From: CAYUVF01 sp964448045
GTDB taxonomy: Bacteria; Bacteroidota; Rhodothermia; Rhodothermales; Salinibacteraceae
NCBI GenBank assembly: GCA_964448045.1
Contig: CAYUVF010000012.1
Location: 1 to 64,000, forward strand
Direction of reading: 5' to 3'
Length of the DNA: 64,000 nucleotides
Notes under the pieces: generated by a model
What the model saw: the letters and a program-made list of their open reading frames with translations, nothing else
Databases searched by the model: none
Told to the model about the DNA's origin: nothing
In this document: positions 34,720 through 45,432 of the stretch, piece after piece
Layout: each line of letters begins with the position of its first letter
How positions within the stretch are numbered: the stretch's first letter is position 1
Made by a program: the position numbers and the translations under genes

Positions 34720-35673
34720 ATGTCCGGTTCGTCCTCATCGTGGAAACATGACGCGGCCCTGCTTTTCGTAGTCGTCGTCTGGGGCGTCAACTTTCCGGTC
34801 CTGAAGGCAGCCCTCGGGGTAATGCATCCACACGTCATCAACATCTTTCGCTTCGCTGTCTCGGCCGCGGCCCTGGGCGGGCTCTACATTGCCCGGCGTC
34901 GACACAGCGACGAACGCGACTTTTTCGACCCTATCCGCCGGCACCCCTTCACGATTGTGGGGCTCGGCCTGCTGGGCTTTGTGCTGTATCAGCTGTGCTT
35001 CATCATCGGGGTGAATAACACCACGGCCGGAAGCGCGGCGCTCATCATGGCCGCAGCGCCTCTCTGGACTGCCCTCATCAGCCGGATTGCCGGATACGAG
35101 CGCCTCGGAAGGGCGTCCTGGCTCGGGCTGGCGGTTTCGCTGATCGGGACGATGGCGGTCGTGTGGGCTGGAGCGCAGGACGTCACCCTTGGCGGCTCGC
35201 TCTACGGGAACCTCATCATGCTGTTGGGCGCCGTGCTCTGGGGCGCCTACACGGCCTTTAACAAATCGATCGTGCACGATGTGTCACCCACCGGCGCGAC
35301 CTTCTTCGGGATTATGGTTGCCCTGCCCTTCCTGATTGGCATCGGTATCCCCTATCTGGATACGGTGGAGTGGGCCCGCGTCACAGCGTGGGTATGGGTC
35401 GCTATCGTCTTCTCAGGCGGGCTGTCGACGGGGATCGCGTTCGCCATCTGGAACACCGCCGTCAAGAACGTGGGCGCCTCGAACACAGCGGTGTACAGCA
35501 ACCTGGTTCCTTTCGTGGCACTGCTCGGAGGTGTGCTCTTCCTAAACGAAGCAGTCACGCTCATCCAGCTAATCGGGGGCGTGCTCATCGTGGGCGGATT
35601 GCTGTTGATGCGCCGCGACCGCCGGCAGCCGCGGTTTCACGCGGACGCGCTGGACAACTCAGCGACCCCATGA
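34720..35673 (+). CDS. EamA/DMT-family transporter
   Basis: A 317-residue inner-membrane exporter of the drug/metabolite transporter superfamily, with ten predicted helices in two EamA repeats (about 14-150 and 163-300). Family landmarks are VWGVNFPVLKAALG in helix 1, NNTTAGSAALIMAAAPLWTAL in repeat 1 and NTAVYSNLVPFVALLGGVLFLNE in repeat 2. Substrate unknown. Its 3' end overlaps the convergent membrane-protein gene by 15 bp. Confidence 0.92.
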   Translation: MSGSSSSWKHDAALLFVVVVWGVNFPVLKAALGVMHPHVINIFRFAVSAAALGGLYIARRRHSDERDFFDPIRRHPFTIVGLGLLGFVLYQLCFIIGVNNTTAGSAALIMAAAPLWTALISRIAGYERLGRASWLGLAVSLIGTMAVVWAGAQDVTLGGSLYGNLIMLLGAVLWGAYTAFNKSIVHDVSPTGATFFGIMVALPFLIGIGIPYLDTVEWARVTAWVWVAIVFSGGLSTGIAFAIWNTAVKNVGASNTAVYSNLVPFVALLGGVLFLNEAVTLIQLIGGVLIVGGLLLMRRDRRQPRFHADALDNSATP

Positions 35674-36054
35674 GGGCGGCGGCAAGACCGCAAAGCTGAT
35701 GACGATCTGCAGCACGAGACCGGCGGCCATGAAAAGCAGTGCCCCCGTGAGAAAGTAGTAGACCACGCCCGCCAGCCCGATAGCCTGCGCCAGGGCCCAC
35801 CCGACGATCGTGAGGGCACGGGCGCGCTGCCCCTCCGTCCCGCTTCGCTTCCGGCGGACGAACGCAATAGCCAGCGCAAGTACGGCCCAAAAGCCGAAGA
35901 GGGCGAGGCGGACCGGTCGACGCACATCCGGCTGCAGCATCGGCTCCTCCATCCGATCCAGCACGATCCAAAAGACGACTCCGGCCGCAAGCACGCCCAG
36001 AATGAGGGCGAGGCGGATGATCGCGAGCGCCAGCGCAGAGGAGGAATCCGACAT
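35659..36054 (-). CDS. Hypothetical four-helix membrane protein
   Basis: A 131-residue protein with four hydrophobic segments (about 8-28, 46-64, 82-98 and 103-122) and no recognised motif. It follows fabH's start region on the minus strand, 12 bp downstream of the fabH stop, and probably shares its transcript. Function not predictable. Confidence 0.7.
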   Translation of the reverse strand: MSDSSSALALAIIRLALILGVLAAGVVFWIVLDRMEEPMLQPDVRRPVRLALFGFWAVLALAIAFVRRKRSGTEGQRARALTIVGWALAQAIGLAGVVYYFLTGALLFMAAGLVLQIVISFAVLPPPSWGR

Positions 36055-36066
36055 CAGACGTCGTCG

Positions 36067-37113
36067 TTATGCCATGGCGGCTTCGGTGGGCGGATGCGCT
36101 GAAGCGGGCAGCGCGGGCAGGTCGGCGGACAGTTCCACGATCGCCGAGGCCCAGGTGAGCCCCGCGCCGAAGGCCACTAAACCGAGCGTGTCCCCCGGCT
36201 CAATGCGCCCGCCGTCGAATGCTTCGCACAACGCCAGTGGAATACTCGCCGCCGAGGTATTGCCGTAGCGGGCGACGTTCACCATCACCCGCTCCATCGG
36301 CAGGCCGACCTCGTTTGCAGCATATTCGATGATGCGCGCATTGGCCTGGTGCGGAATGAAGAGATCGATATCTTCAACCGTCCTGCCGGCATCATCCAAC
36401 GCCTCATCGAGTGCTCGGCCCAGGATACGAGTTGCGAATTTAAAGACCTCGCGGCCGTTCATCTTTACGTTGACGAGATTCTGATCGAGCGCTTTGCGCG
36501 TCGGAGGATGTGCGACGCCCCCGGCAGGCACGATGATGTGCTCCGCCCCCGATCCGTCGGAGCCGAGGACGTGACCCGCGATTCCGCACGGCGTGTCGGT
36601 TGCCTGCAAGACGACGGCGCCGGCGCCATCGCCAAAAAGAACCGCCGTACTGCGATTGTCATAGCTCAACCACCGGCTGATGAGCTCGGCCCCAATCACG
36701 AGCACCGTATCGGCCGTGCCGCACTGGATGAATTGCTGCGCCGTAACCAGGCCGTAAACGAAGCCGGTGCAACCCACCGTTAGCTGCATAGCACCTACGC
36801 CCGGCGCCCCGAGCCCGTCCTGGATCTGGCTCGACACCGGAGGCGTGAGATAGTCCGGAGACGAAGTCGCTGCGAGAATCAGATCGACCGCATCCGGCTC
36901 CACTCCGGCCCGATCCAGCGCGGCCTGACCTGCGGCGACCGACATCGTGGCCGTCGTTTCCCCCTCCTCGGCAAACCGGCGTTCCCGAATGCCCGATCGC
37001 GAGCGAATCCACTCGTCACTGGTGTCCATATGAGCAGCGAGGTCGTCGTTGGTCACCACGTTATCAGGCACATACATGCCCCATCCCGTGATGCTCGCAA
37101 ATCGGTCGTTCAT
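36067..37113 (-). CDS. fabH: Beta-ketoacyl-ACP synthase III
   Basis: FabH condenses acetyl- or branched acyl-CoA with malonyl-ACP to start fatty-acid synthesis. 348 residues. Catalytic Cys115 (TVGCTGFVYGL), His in IPHQANARI and Asn in ARYGNTSAASIPLAL form the usual Cys-His-Asn triad. The extra C-terminal 15 residues are Ala/Pro-rich. It is not next to plsX or fabD, unlike the common order, so it may serve a specialised starter unit. Confidence 0.93.
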   Translation of the reverse strand: MNDRFASITGWGMYVPDNVVTNDDLAAHMDTSDEWIRSRSGIRERRFAEEGETTATMSVAAGQAALDRAGVEPDAVDLILAATSSPDYLTPPVSSQIQDGLGAPGVGAMQLTVGCTGFVYGLVTAQQFIQCGTADTVLVIGAELISRWLSYDNRSTAVLFGDGAGAVVLQATDTPCGIAGHVLGSDGSGAEHIIVPAGGVAHPPTRKALDQNLVNVKMNGREVFKFATRILGRALDEALDDAGRTVEDIDLFIPHQANARIIEYAANEVGLPMERVMVNVARYGNTSAASIPLALCEAFDGGRIEPGDTLGLVAFGAGLTWASAIVELSADLPALPASAHPPTEAAMA

Positions 37114-37202
37114 CAGTCAAATCGGCTCTGAGGGATTGGGATCGCGTCAAAAATATGGAAGGGACATCCGGTGGAAGGGGTTCCGAAGCCTGCTGGGGGC
37201 CG

Positions 37203-40200
37203 CTACACGCCCATGACCTCGAACGACGACCCGGTCACAGGATCTTTCTCGACCTCGATGCGCACCGGGAACGCTTGCTTGAGCCGCTCCAGATGGGTGA
37301 TCACCAAGATCTTAGCAAAGTCGTCCTGGATTGTGTTGATGGACTCGACCAATCGCTGGATACCGTCCATGTCCTGCGTGCCGAAGCCCTCATCGATGAC
37401 CAGCGTGCGAATTCGAACGCCGCTGCGCTCGGCCAGCAGCTGCGCCAGCGCGATGCGCAGGGCGAAGTTCACCCGAAAGCTCTCCCCGCCCGAGAACGTC
37501 TCGTACGGCCGGGGTACGCCCTGCTCGTCGGTGATGATAATTTCCAATGTTTCCTTTGTCCCGCCCGTCTTCTTGTCCTTCAGCGTCTCGAGCTGGATGT
37601 GCATCTTTCCATCGGTCAGCCGGTCGAGTAGCCGATTGGCCCGCTCCTCGATCTCGGGGAGCGTTTCTTCAATGATGAGCGAGGGGATGCCGTGCTTTCC
37701 GAAGGCTTTGCGCAGGTGCTTGTACAGGTTGCGGTTGGACTGCGCCTCGCGCTTGGCCAACCGCGCCTCCTTGAGCGCCTCCCGATCTCGTTCCGCCTGA
37801 TTGAGTCGCTCATTTAGTTCTCCTCGCCGCTGTTGAAGTTCGGTCAGCTCCTGCTCCACTTCGGCAACCGCGTCGGCTTTCGCTTTGACTTTCGCTTGGA
37901 TCTGATCCTGCTGGTCGAGCCGCTCCTGCAGTTCCTCCAGCGCCTGCTTTTGGTCGGCTTTTTCCTGCTGCGCCGCATCGATGCGAGAGCGAACCCGCTT
38001 GAGTTGCTGCTCCCAGTCCTCCCGGTTCTGCTGTGCGTTGACGAGATCGTTCATATCCGATCCCGCAGCGCTCAACTCCTTCAGCCGAGCGCGCACCGCA
38101 TCGAACCGCTCCGGGTCGAACTCAATACGGTCCAGCTGCTGCTTCAACCGCGCCTTTTGCTGCTGTAACTGCTGGACCTTCTGACCAGACTCCAACTCCG
38201 CCCGGAGCGCCTCCGCGCGCTTTTTGTTGTGCTCGAGTTTTTTCTCCAACTGCTCCTTACGGCCCGAGTACTCCTCCAGCTCCTTAAGCCGCTCTTCGTA
38301 GCGTTGGAGCTGTGACGCCCGATCGCGCACCTTCTCGTAGGTCGTCTCGTCAAAGCCCAGCTCGGCCCGGCGCTGCTTGAGGGCCTGGCGGCGCTTCCGC
38401 GGCATAGCCCCAAAGCGCCCGTTCTCGAGCACGGATTGCAGATGCTCAGCCTGCTTCTGGAGCGCCTCAACCTTTTGATGCGCATCCTTCAGCGAGCGGA
38501 GTTTTTCCCGAGCCGTTGCCAACTGCTCTGGCACTTCGGCGAGCTCGGTGCGCTGCTCCTGCAGCTTCTTGTACTTCGTCCGGAGCGCCTCCCGCTGATT
38601 GCGCCGCTGCTCCAACCACGCCTCCCCCGCTCGTATCCGCTGCTGGAGCGACTCAATCCGCTCGCGATACGACGCCTGGACCTCAGCTCGATGGCTGTCG
38701 GTCAGTTCAGACCCGCAGGTGGGACAGCTTCCCGCCTCCGCATCTTGCAAGCGGCCCAGATCGGCCTGCTCGCGCTCCAGTTCGTTACGCCACGCCTCCA
38801 ACTCTCCGGCGCGCTCGTTGATCGCCTTGTTGAGGTCGACGCCCTCCTGTCGCGTCGCGTCCAACGCGGTAGCCAACTGCTCTCGTCGCTCGACGCCCCC
38901 CTGCAACCGCTTGACCTGCGCTTCCAATACGCTCTTCTTTTGATCCACCTCCTGCGCCTGCTCAATTTGCTCTTGCACACTGGTCCATTGCGCCTTCAAC
39001 TTCTCGCGCTGGCCCACAAGTTCTTGATCAATCGACGCAATCCGCTGGTTGATCGCGTCGCGCTGCTCTCGATGCTTCTTGAGGGTCTGCAAGCGCTCCT
39101 TCGCCGTCCGCGCTGCCGCCAACTCCTCCTGGACCGAGGCGCGCTGCGACAGCTTAGCTGTGCAGGTCTGAAGCTCTTTCTGATGCGATTTACGCTCCAC
39201 CTCCAACCGGTTTAGTTCCTTTTCGAGTTCGGTGCGGTGATGCTGTAGCTCCGCCTTCGTCTGCTCGATCTGCTTTTCGAGCCCGCGGTGCAGATCCCGC
39301 TTTTCATCCAGTTCGTCCCGCTCGGCTTGCAACGCTTCGTAGCGCTCGTAACGCTGCTGGATGGCGTCTTTCCGATCGAGCAGCGCCTTGGCGTCGTCGA
39401 TGCGCTGCTGCAACTGTTTGGCATCCTCCCGATACTGCACGATCCGATCCTCGAGCTTGCGGAGGCGCTCCTGCACCGACGCGGCCTCGCGCGCCTTTGC
39501 TTCCAGATCGGCCTTCTTTTCCGTGAGCGCTTGCTGCTCGGCCCGCAGCGTGTCCAGCGCATCCTGTTTCTTCGCGATGGCGGCTTCGACTTCGTCTCGC
39601 TGTTCGTTCCATTCCGGCACATCGGCGAGTTGTGCCTCTAGCCGCTCGATGTCCGATTCGGCATCCTGCTGGTTGTGCTTGGCCTCCCGCCAGCGGTCGC
39701 GCGCCATGCCCGCCAGGTCTTCGTATTTGCTGAGATTCAGGATGCTGGCGAGGATCTGCTTTCGCTCGCTCGGGCGCTTCTGGGTAAACTCATCTGAGCG
39801 GCCCTGAAGCAGAAATGCCGAGTTGATGAAGGTGTCGTAGTCCAGCCCAAGCGTATCATCGATGATAGATTGCGTCTCGCGCTGCGTGCTGCCCGTAAGC
39901 GGCCGATAGGCGTCGGCATCGGGAGCGTAGAGGTGAAACTCGAGGTCGGACTGCGTGGTCTTGCCCGTCTTGGACCGGGTAAAGGTCCGCGTGGCGCGGT
40001 AGCGGTCGCCTTCGATGTCGAAGACGAAGCTGACCTCCATGTGCCGTGTCCCGATACGAATTAATTCATCGTCAGGCTTGCGCTTGCCGCTCGACTTCCG
40101 GGCTTCCCCCCAAATCGCCCACGTCATCGCATCCAGCAGCGCGGACTTCCCCTGCCCGTTCTTCCCCGATAAGCAGGCGACCTGAAATTCGCGAAAGTCC

Positions 40201-40262
40201 AACGGCGGGGCATCCGTGCCATAGCTGAGAAAATTCTGAAGCTGTAGTTTGACGGGAACCAT
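37203..40262 (-). CDS. sbcC: Exonuclease SbcC (Rad50-like ATPase)
   Basis: A 1019-residue SMC-like ATPase that works with SbcD nuclease to open hairpins and process double-strand breaks. Walker A lies at residues 32-40 (SGKNGQGKS). Two long heptad-rich coiled-coil arms flank the zinc hook C513-P-T-C516. The C-terminal lobe has the ABC signature (TFSGGESFRVNFALRIAL) and Walker B (LVIDEGFGTQD). The sbcD gene, often adjacent, is not on either side here. Confidence 0.95.
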   Translation of the reverse strand: MVPVKLQLQNFLSYGTDAPPLDFREFQVACLSGKNGQGKSALLDAMTWAIWGEARKSSGKRKPDDELIRIGTRHMEVSFVFDIEGDRYRATRTFTRSKTGKTTQSDLEFHLYAPDADAYRPLTGSTQRETQSIIDDTLGLDYDTFINSAFLLQGRSDEFTQKRPSERKQILASILNLSKYEDLAGMARDRWREAKHNQQDAESDIERLEAQLADVPEWNEQRDEVEAAIAKKQDALDTLRAEQQALTEKKADLEAKAREAASVQERLRKLEDRIVQYREDAKQLQQRIDDAKALLDRKDAIQQRYERYEALQAERDELDEKRDLHRGLEKQIEQTKAELQHHRTELEKELNRLEVERKSHQKELQTCTAKLSQRASVQEELAAARTAKERLQTLKKHREQRDAINQRIASIDQELVGQREKLKAQWTSVQEQIEQAQEVDQKKSVLEAQVKRLQGGVERREQLATALDATRQEGVDLNKAINERAGELEAWRNELEREQADLGRLQDAEAGSCPTCGSELTDSHRAEVQASYRERIESLQQRIRAGEAWLEQRRNQREALRTKYKKLQEQRTELAEVPEQLATAREKLRSLKDAHQKVEALQKQAEHLQSVLENGRFGAMPRKRRQALKQRRAELGFDETTYEKVRDRASQLQRYEERLKELEEYSGRKEQLEKKLEHNKKRAEALRAELESGQKVQQLQQQKARLKQQLDRIEFDPERFDAVRARLKELSAAGSDMNDLVNAQQNREDWEQQLKRVRSRIDAAQQEKADQKQALEELQERLDQQDQIQAKVKAKADAVAEVEQELTELQQRRGELNERLNQAERDREALKEARLAKREAQSNRNLYKHLRKAFGKHGIPSLIIEETLPEIEERANRLLDRLTDGKMHIQLETLKDKKTGGTKETLEIIITDEQGVPRPYETFSGGESFRVNFALRIALAQLLAERSGVRIRTLVIDEGFGTQDMDGIQRLVESINTIQDDFAKILVITHLERLKQAFPVRIEVEKDPVTGSSFEVMGV

Positions 40263-40429
40263 GCGGGGACCGATACTTCACAATTGGACATGTGCAAGCC
40301 GTGTAACGAGAGGACCCGACGTTCGGATCCGGGCGCGCTGCCACCTCGACCTGCTGTAATTTATCCCCACGCTCGTTACCTTTTCACAACCGCGCCGCGC
40401 CGATTCCCTCGCCAAATCCGCTGATCTCG

Positions 40430-41374
40430 ATGACCCGCTCTCGCACATCGTTCAAAACGGCCCGTGAAGGACTCGATTATGATCTCGTCCCGATGGCCCT
40501 CTGGCGCAAAGCCAAAAAACTGGGTACCTGGAATCCGTCTGACATCGATTTTACGCGCGACTCGACCGATTGGCCCCAGTTGGCCGATGACCAGCAAGAC
40601 CTGCTTCTGCGGTTGACGGCCCAATTTCAGGGCGGTGAGGAATCGGTCACGACCGATCTGCTTCCTCTGCTCCACCTCGTCGCCGATGCGGGGCGCATCG
40701 AAGAGGAAATGTTTCTGACCTCCTACCTCTGGGAAGAAGCCAAACATGTGGAGGGCTTCGACCGGTTTCTGCGGCAGGTGACGCAAACCTCCGAACCGCT
40801 GGAGCACTACTTCACCCCGGCCTACCAGATGCTCTTCTTCGAGGAACTGCCCACGGCCATGAACCGGCTCCGCACCGATCCAAGTCCGGTGGACATTGCC
40901 GAGGCAGCTGTTACGTATCAGATGATCGTCGAGGGCGTGCTTGCCGAGACCGGGTACGCAGCCTACTACCGGGTGCTCGAACAGCACGAGATTCTTCCGG
41001 GGATGCAGACGTTCGTCCGCCACGTCCAGCGCGATGAATCACGGCACATTGCCTATGGCGTCTTCCTGCTTTCTCGGCTCGTGGCCGAACACGGAGATAC
41101 GGTGTGGGACGCCATCGACGACCGCATGTCGACCCTGCTGCCGCTGGTCATCAACCACATCGAGCAGACGCTTGCCCCCTACGGCGAGGCGATTCCGTTT
41201 GGTATCGAAGCCAATGACTTTGTAGAGATTGGCATGAGCCAGTTCCAAAAACGCTTTAACCGAATCGAGCAAGCACGAGGCGCATCGTTGGATTCAATCT
41301 ATTACGGATCGTCGTCAGCCGAATCCAACACGTCCGCCACTGGAACCACCTCAGCGTCGCTCCCCAACCAGTAG
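40430..41374 (+). CDS. R2-like ligand-binding oxidase (R2lox)
   Basis: A 314-residue ferritin-fold protein of the R2lox group, related to ribonucleotide reductase R2 but with a heterodinuclear Mn/Fe centre that binds a fatty acid. All metal ligands are present: E70, E103, H106, E168, E203 and H206. The residues of the characteristic Val-Tyr ether crosslink, V73 and Y163, are also in place, with the constant +1 offset from the Geobacillus protein. No RNR large subunit is nearby. Physiological oxidation substrate is not established for the family. Confidence 0.9.
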   Translation: MTRSRTSFKTAREGLDYDLVPMALWRKAKKLGTWNPSDIDFTRDSTDWPQLADDQQDLLLRLTAQFQGGEESVTTDLLPLLHLVADAGRIEEEMFLTSYLWEEAKHVEGFDRFLRQVTQTSEPLEHYFTPAYQMLFFEELPTAMNRLRTDPSPVDIAEAAVTYQMIVEGVLAETGYAAYYRVLEQHEILPGMQTFVRHVQRDESRHIAYGVFLLSRLVAEHGDTVWDAIDDRMSTLLPLVINHIEQTLAPYGEAIPFGIEANDFVEIGMSQFQKRFNRIEQARGASLDSIYYGSSSAESNTSATGTTSASLPNQ

Positions 41375-41407
41375 CCTCCTGACGGGTCATCGATCAGCAC
41401 CCAGTAA

Positions 41408-41947
41408 TCAGCTCTCGGTAACGGGTTGCCGACGCTCAAAATAGGCCGGCAGGGCTCCAAGGGGACCAATCTGACGGGCGGCACTCCAGAGTTCGGGCAC
41501 GCACTGCGCCACGGGGCGATAAAGCCATGCACCCGAGCGATAGCTCGGCGACGGCCGGTCCACCTGCCCCAAGGCCGTAAAGGCCGTACTCATCAGCAGA
41601 AGCGTAAGGATTGCACCGACGGCGCCTCCGAGGGCACGGTGGAGGGTGGGCACTTCCGCTTCGACCGCCTGCGAATCGGTCAAGATGCGACTGAGCGCGT
41701 GCAAGAGGGAAAAGCCAAAGACAAAGATGAGGCAGAAGCTCACCACCAGCGCCTCGGCATCGTTGGGGGCTGTGCGAAAGCCGGCAAACAGACTGCTGAT
41801 CGGATGCATCATTCCCAGCGCCACGGCAAACGCCACGAAGGCCGCCCCCAGATCGAGAATCTGCTGCGTGTGGCCGGTAACGACGCCGCGGATGACGCCT
41901 CCCAGAAACACAACGATGATGATAAGATCGAGTCCATGCACGTCCAT
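41408..41947 (-). CDS. CvpA-family membrane protein (copy 2)
   Basis: A 179-residue protein with four helices. The first helix begins GLDLIIIVVFLGGVIRGVVTGHTQQILDLGAAFVAFAVAL, the CvpA signature. The C-terminal tail (SGAWLYRPVAQCVPELWSAARQIG) parallels that of the upstream gene at 42037-42603, so the two look like a tandem duplication. CvpA proteins affect colicin V export and envelope stress; the mechanism is unclear. Confidence 0.8.
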   Translation of the reverse strand: MDVHGLDLIIIVVFLGGVIRGVVTGHTQQILDLGAAFVAFAVALGMMHPISSLFAGFRTAPNDAEALVVSFCLIFVFGFSLLHALSRILTDSQAVEAEVPTLHRALGGAVGAILTLLLMSTAFTALGQVDRPSPSYRSGAWLYRPVAQCVPELWSAARQIGPLGALPAYFERRQPVTES

Positions 41948-42036
41948 GACATCCCCTGCAAGTTGCTGATCCGTCTGATGTCCCCGCTCCAGTCGGGACC
42001 CAGCTTGAGCGCAAAGGAAGTGCCGAACCCGAGCGG

Positions 42037-42603
42037 CTACTGCGACGCGGCGGGGAGCTCCGCTTCGATGCGCCGCCCAAACTGCTCGGAGAGTTGCTTC
42101 AGATCGGGAACGTGGCGGGACGCAACCTCCCAGGTTTCGGGGAGCACCTGAGCCACGGGGCGATACAGGGCCGACTCCTGCTTGACCTCGGGGGAGGGGA
42201 AGCCAATCTCGGTTAGCACCAAGAAGGAGATACTCAGTAAAATAGCCGCTTTGAAGCCGCCGACCGCGCTGCCAAACACCCGGTTTACGATACTGAGCTT
42301 CAACACATCGAGCAGATGCTCGATGAGCCGTCCAATCAAGTAGAAGAGCGCCTGCACGGCCAGAAAGACGATTAGGAAGCCGAGCACAGGGGCAGCAGAT
42401 TCGGCGATGCCAAGACTCTGCACAGCCAGATCACCCACGCGCCGCATGAGCTGCACCGCCAACGCAAAAGCCGCCACGACGCCGATGAGGCTGGTGACTT
42501 GCCTGACAGCGCCAAGCGTAAACCCACGAGCAAGCCCTCCGGCAACGGCCAGCACAATGACGATGTCGAGGACGTTTAAAGTCATGGCAGCCGGTCGGTT
42601 CAA
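42037..42603 (-). CDS. CvpA-family membrane protein (copy 1)
   Basis: A 188-residue four-helix CvpA protein: LNVLDIVIVLAVAGGLARGFTLGAVRQVTSLIGVVAAFALA begins the domain, and PVAQVLPETWEVASRHVPDLKQL forms a soluble tail matching copy 2. It lies 21 bp after the YqeY-domain gene on the same strand and 89 bp before copy 2. Confidence 0.85.
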   Translation of the reverse strand: MNRPAAMTLNVLDIVIVLAVAGGLARGFTLGAVRQVTSLIGVVAAFALAVQLMRRVGDLAVQSLGIAESAAPVLGFLIVFLAVQALFYLIGRLIEHLLDVLKLSIVNRVFGSAVGGFKAAILLSISFLVLTEIGFPSPEVKQESALYRPVAQVLPETWEVASRHVPDLKQLSEQFGRRIEAELPAASQ

Positions 42604-42624
42604 GTCAACATGTGGGACGCGTCC

Positions 42625-43077
42625 CTACCGGAGAATATCTTCGACGATCTCGCGGACACGGTTCCCATCGGCACGGCCGCGGAGCTGACTCATGGCAGGA
42701 CCCATCACCCGGCCCATGTCTGCCATAGACGTGGCCCCTACGTCGTCGACGATCGACTGTATAATATCGCGCAACTCGTCGTCCGTCAAGGGTTGGGGCA
42801 GGTACTCGTTGATTACGGCGAGCTCATCCCGCTCTTTCTGGGCCAATTCATCGCGCCCAGCGGCCTCGTACTGCTCGATGGACTCTTCCCGCTGCTTGGC
42901 AGCTTTGCGCAATATGGCGAGTTCTTTCTGTTCGGAGAGCTCGCCATCGCCGTGGCCTCGTTGTTCAATTTCTGCATTCATCAGCGCAGCGCGGAGCGAG
43001 CGCAGCGTCCGGCGGCGTACATCATCTCTCGCGCGCATGGCATCTTTAAGGTCCGATGCAATCTGGTCTTTTAGCAT
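42625..43077 (-). CDS. GatB/YqeY domain protein
   Basis: A 150-residue YqeY-type protein, similar to the tRNA-binding tail domain of GatB but free-standing. Typical segments are LKDQIASDLKDAMRARDDVRRRTLRSLRAAL at the N-terminus, YLPQPLTDDELRDII and DMGRVMGPAMSQLRGRADGNRVREIV. It may bind tRNA, but no catalytic role is known. It is followed by the CvpA pair. Confidence 0.92.
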   Translation of the reverse strand: MLKDQIASDLKDAMRARDDVRRRTLRSLRAALMNAEIEQRGHGDGELSEQKELAILRKAAKQREESIEQYEAAGRDELAQKERDELAVINEYLPQPLTDDELRDIIQSIVDDVGATSMADMGRVMGPAMSQLRGRADGNRVREIVEDILR

Positions 43078-43137
43078 GAGTCTCTGGATTGAACAGGGAA
43101 AATCGAAACGTCGGATAAAACGGGATTGGAATACAGG

Positions 43138-44976
<1,839 letters not shown>

Positions 44977-45123
44977 AAAGCGAAAAGAGATGGAACTGAG
45001 GCAATCGCGAAGCGGCGGAACCACCGCGGTATCGGGATCGGATTAGCGTACGACTAAGCCTCTGCGCCGTTCGCCGCCCTCCTGCATCAACACGGGGATA
45101 CCGTGCCCCCCAATCGCCACGAT

Positions 45124-45390
45124 TTACTCCTCGCCGAATCCGCCCTGAAAAAGATCGACCAGCGCGTCAGCCGCTTCTTTCTCGTCGTCTCCTTCGAGCA
45201 CCAGCGTAAGCTCGGCGCCCTGCTCGGCCGCCAGCGTCATCACTCCAATCACGCTCTTACCGTTGATCTCGTAGTTGTCCTTCTGGATGTACACATCCGA
45301 ATCGAACTTAGACGCCGTGCGCACAATCATCGACGCCGGGCGCGTGTGCAAACCGGCTTGATTGTTGACCGTGACCGTCCGCGTGATCAT
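45124..45390 (-). CDS. ptsH: HPr phosphocarrier
   Basis: An 88-residue HPr. His15 (GLHTRPAS) accepts phosphate from enzyme I. Ser46 (GKSVIGVMTLA) is the conserved regulatory site used by HPr kinase in other bacteria. Order on the minus strand is polyprenyl synthase, HPr, enzyme I, consistent with one operon. Confidence 0.95.
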   Translation of the reverse strand: MITRTVTVNNQAGLHTRPASMIVRTASKFDSDVYIQKDNYEINGKSVIGVMTLAAEQGAELTLVLEGDDEKEAADALVDLFQGGFGEE

Positions 45391-45432
45391 GGCGGCACTC
45401 TCGTGTGTGCGAGATACACTAATAGAGGTACA

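Noticed and set aside
38436..39215. Long leucine-rich open frame antisense to sbcC
   Set aside because: It is a shadow of the heptad-rich coiled-coil coding sequence on the opposite strand and has no motif of its own.
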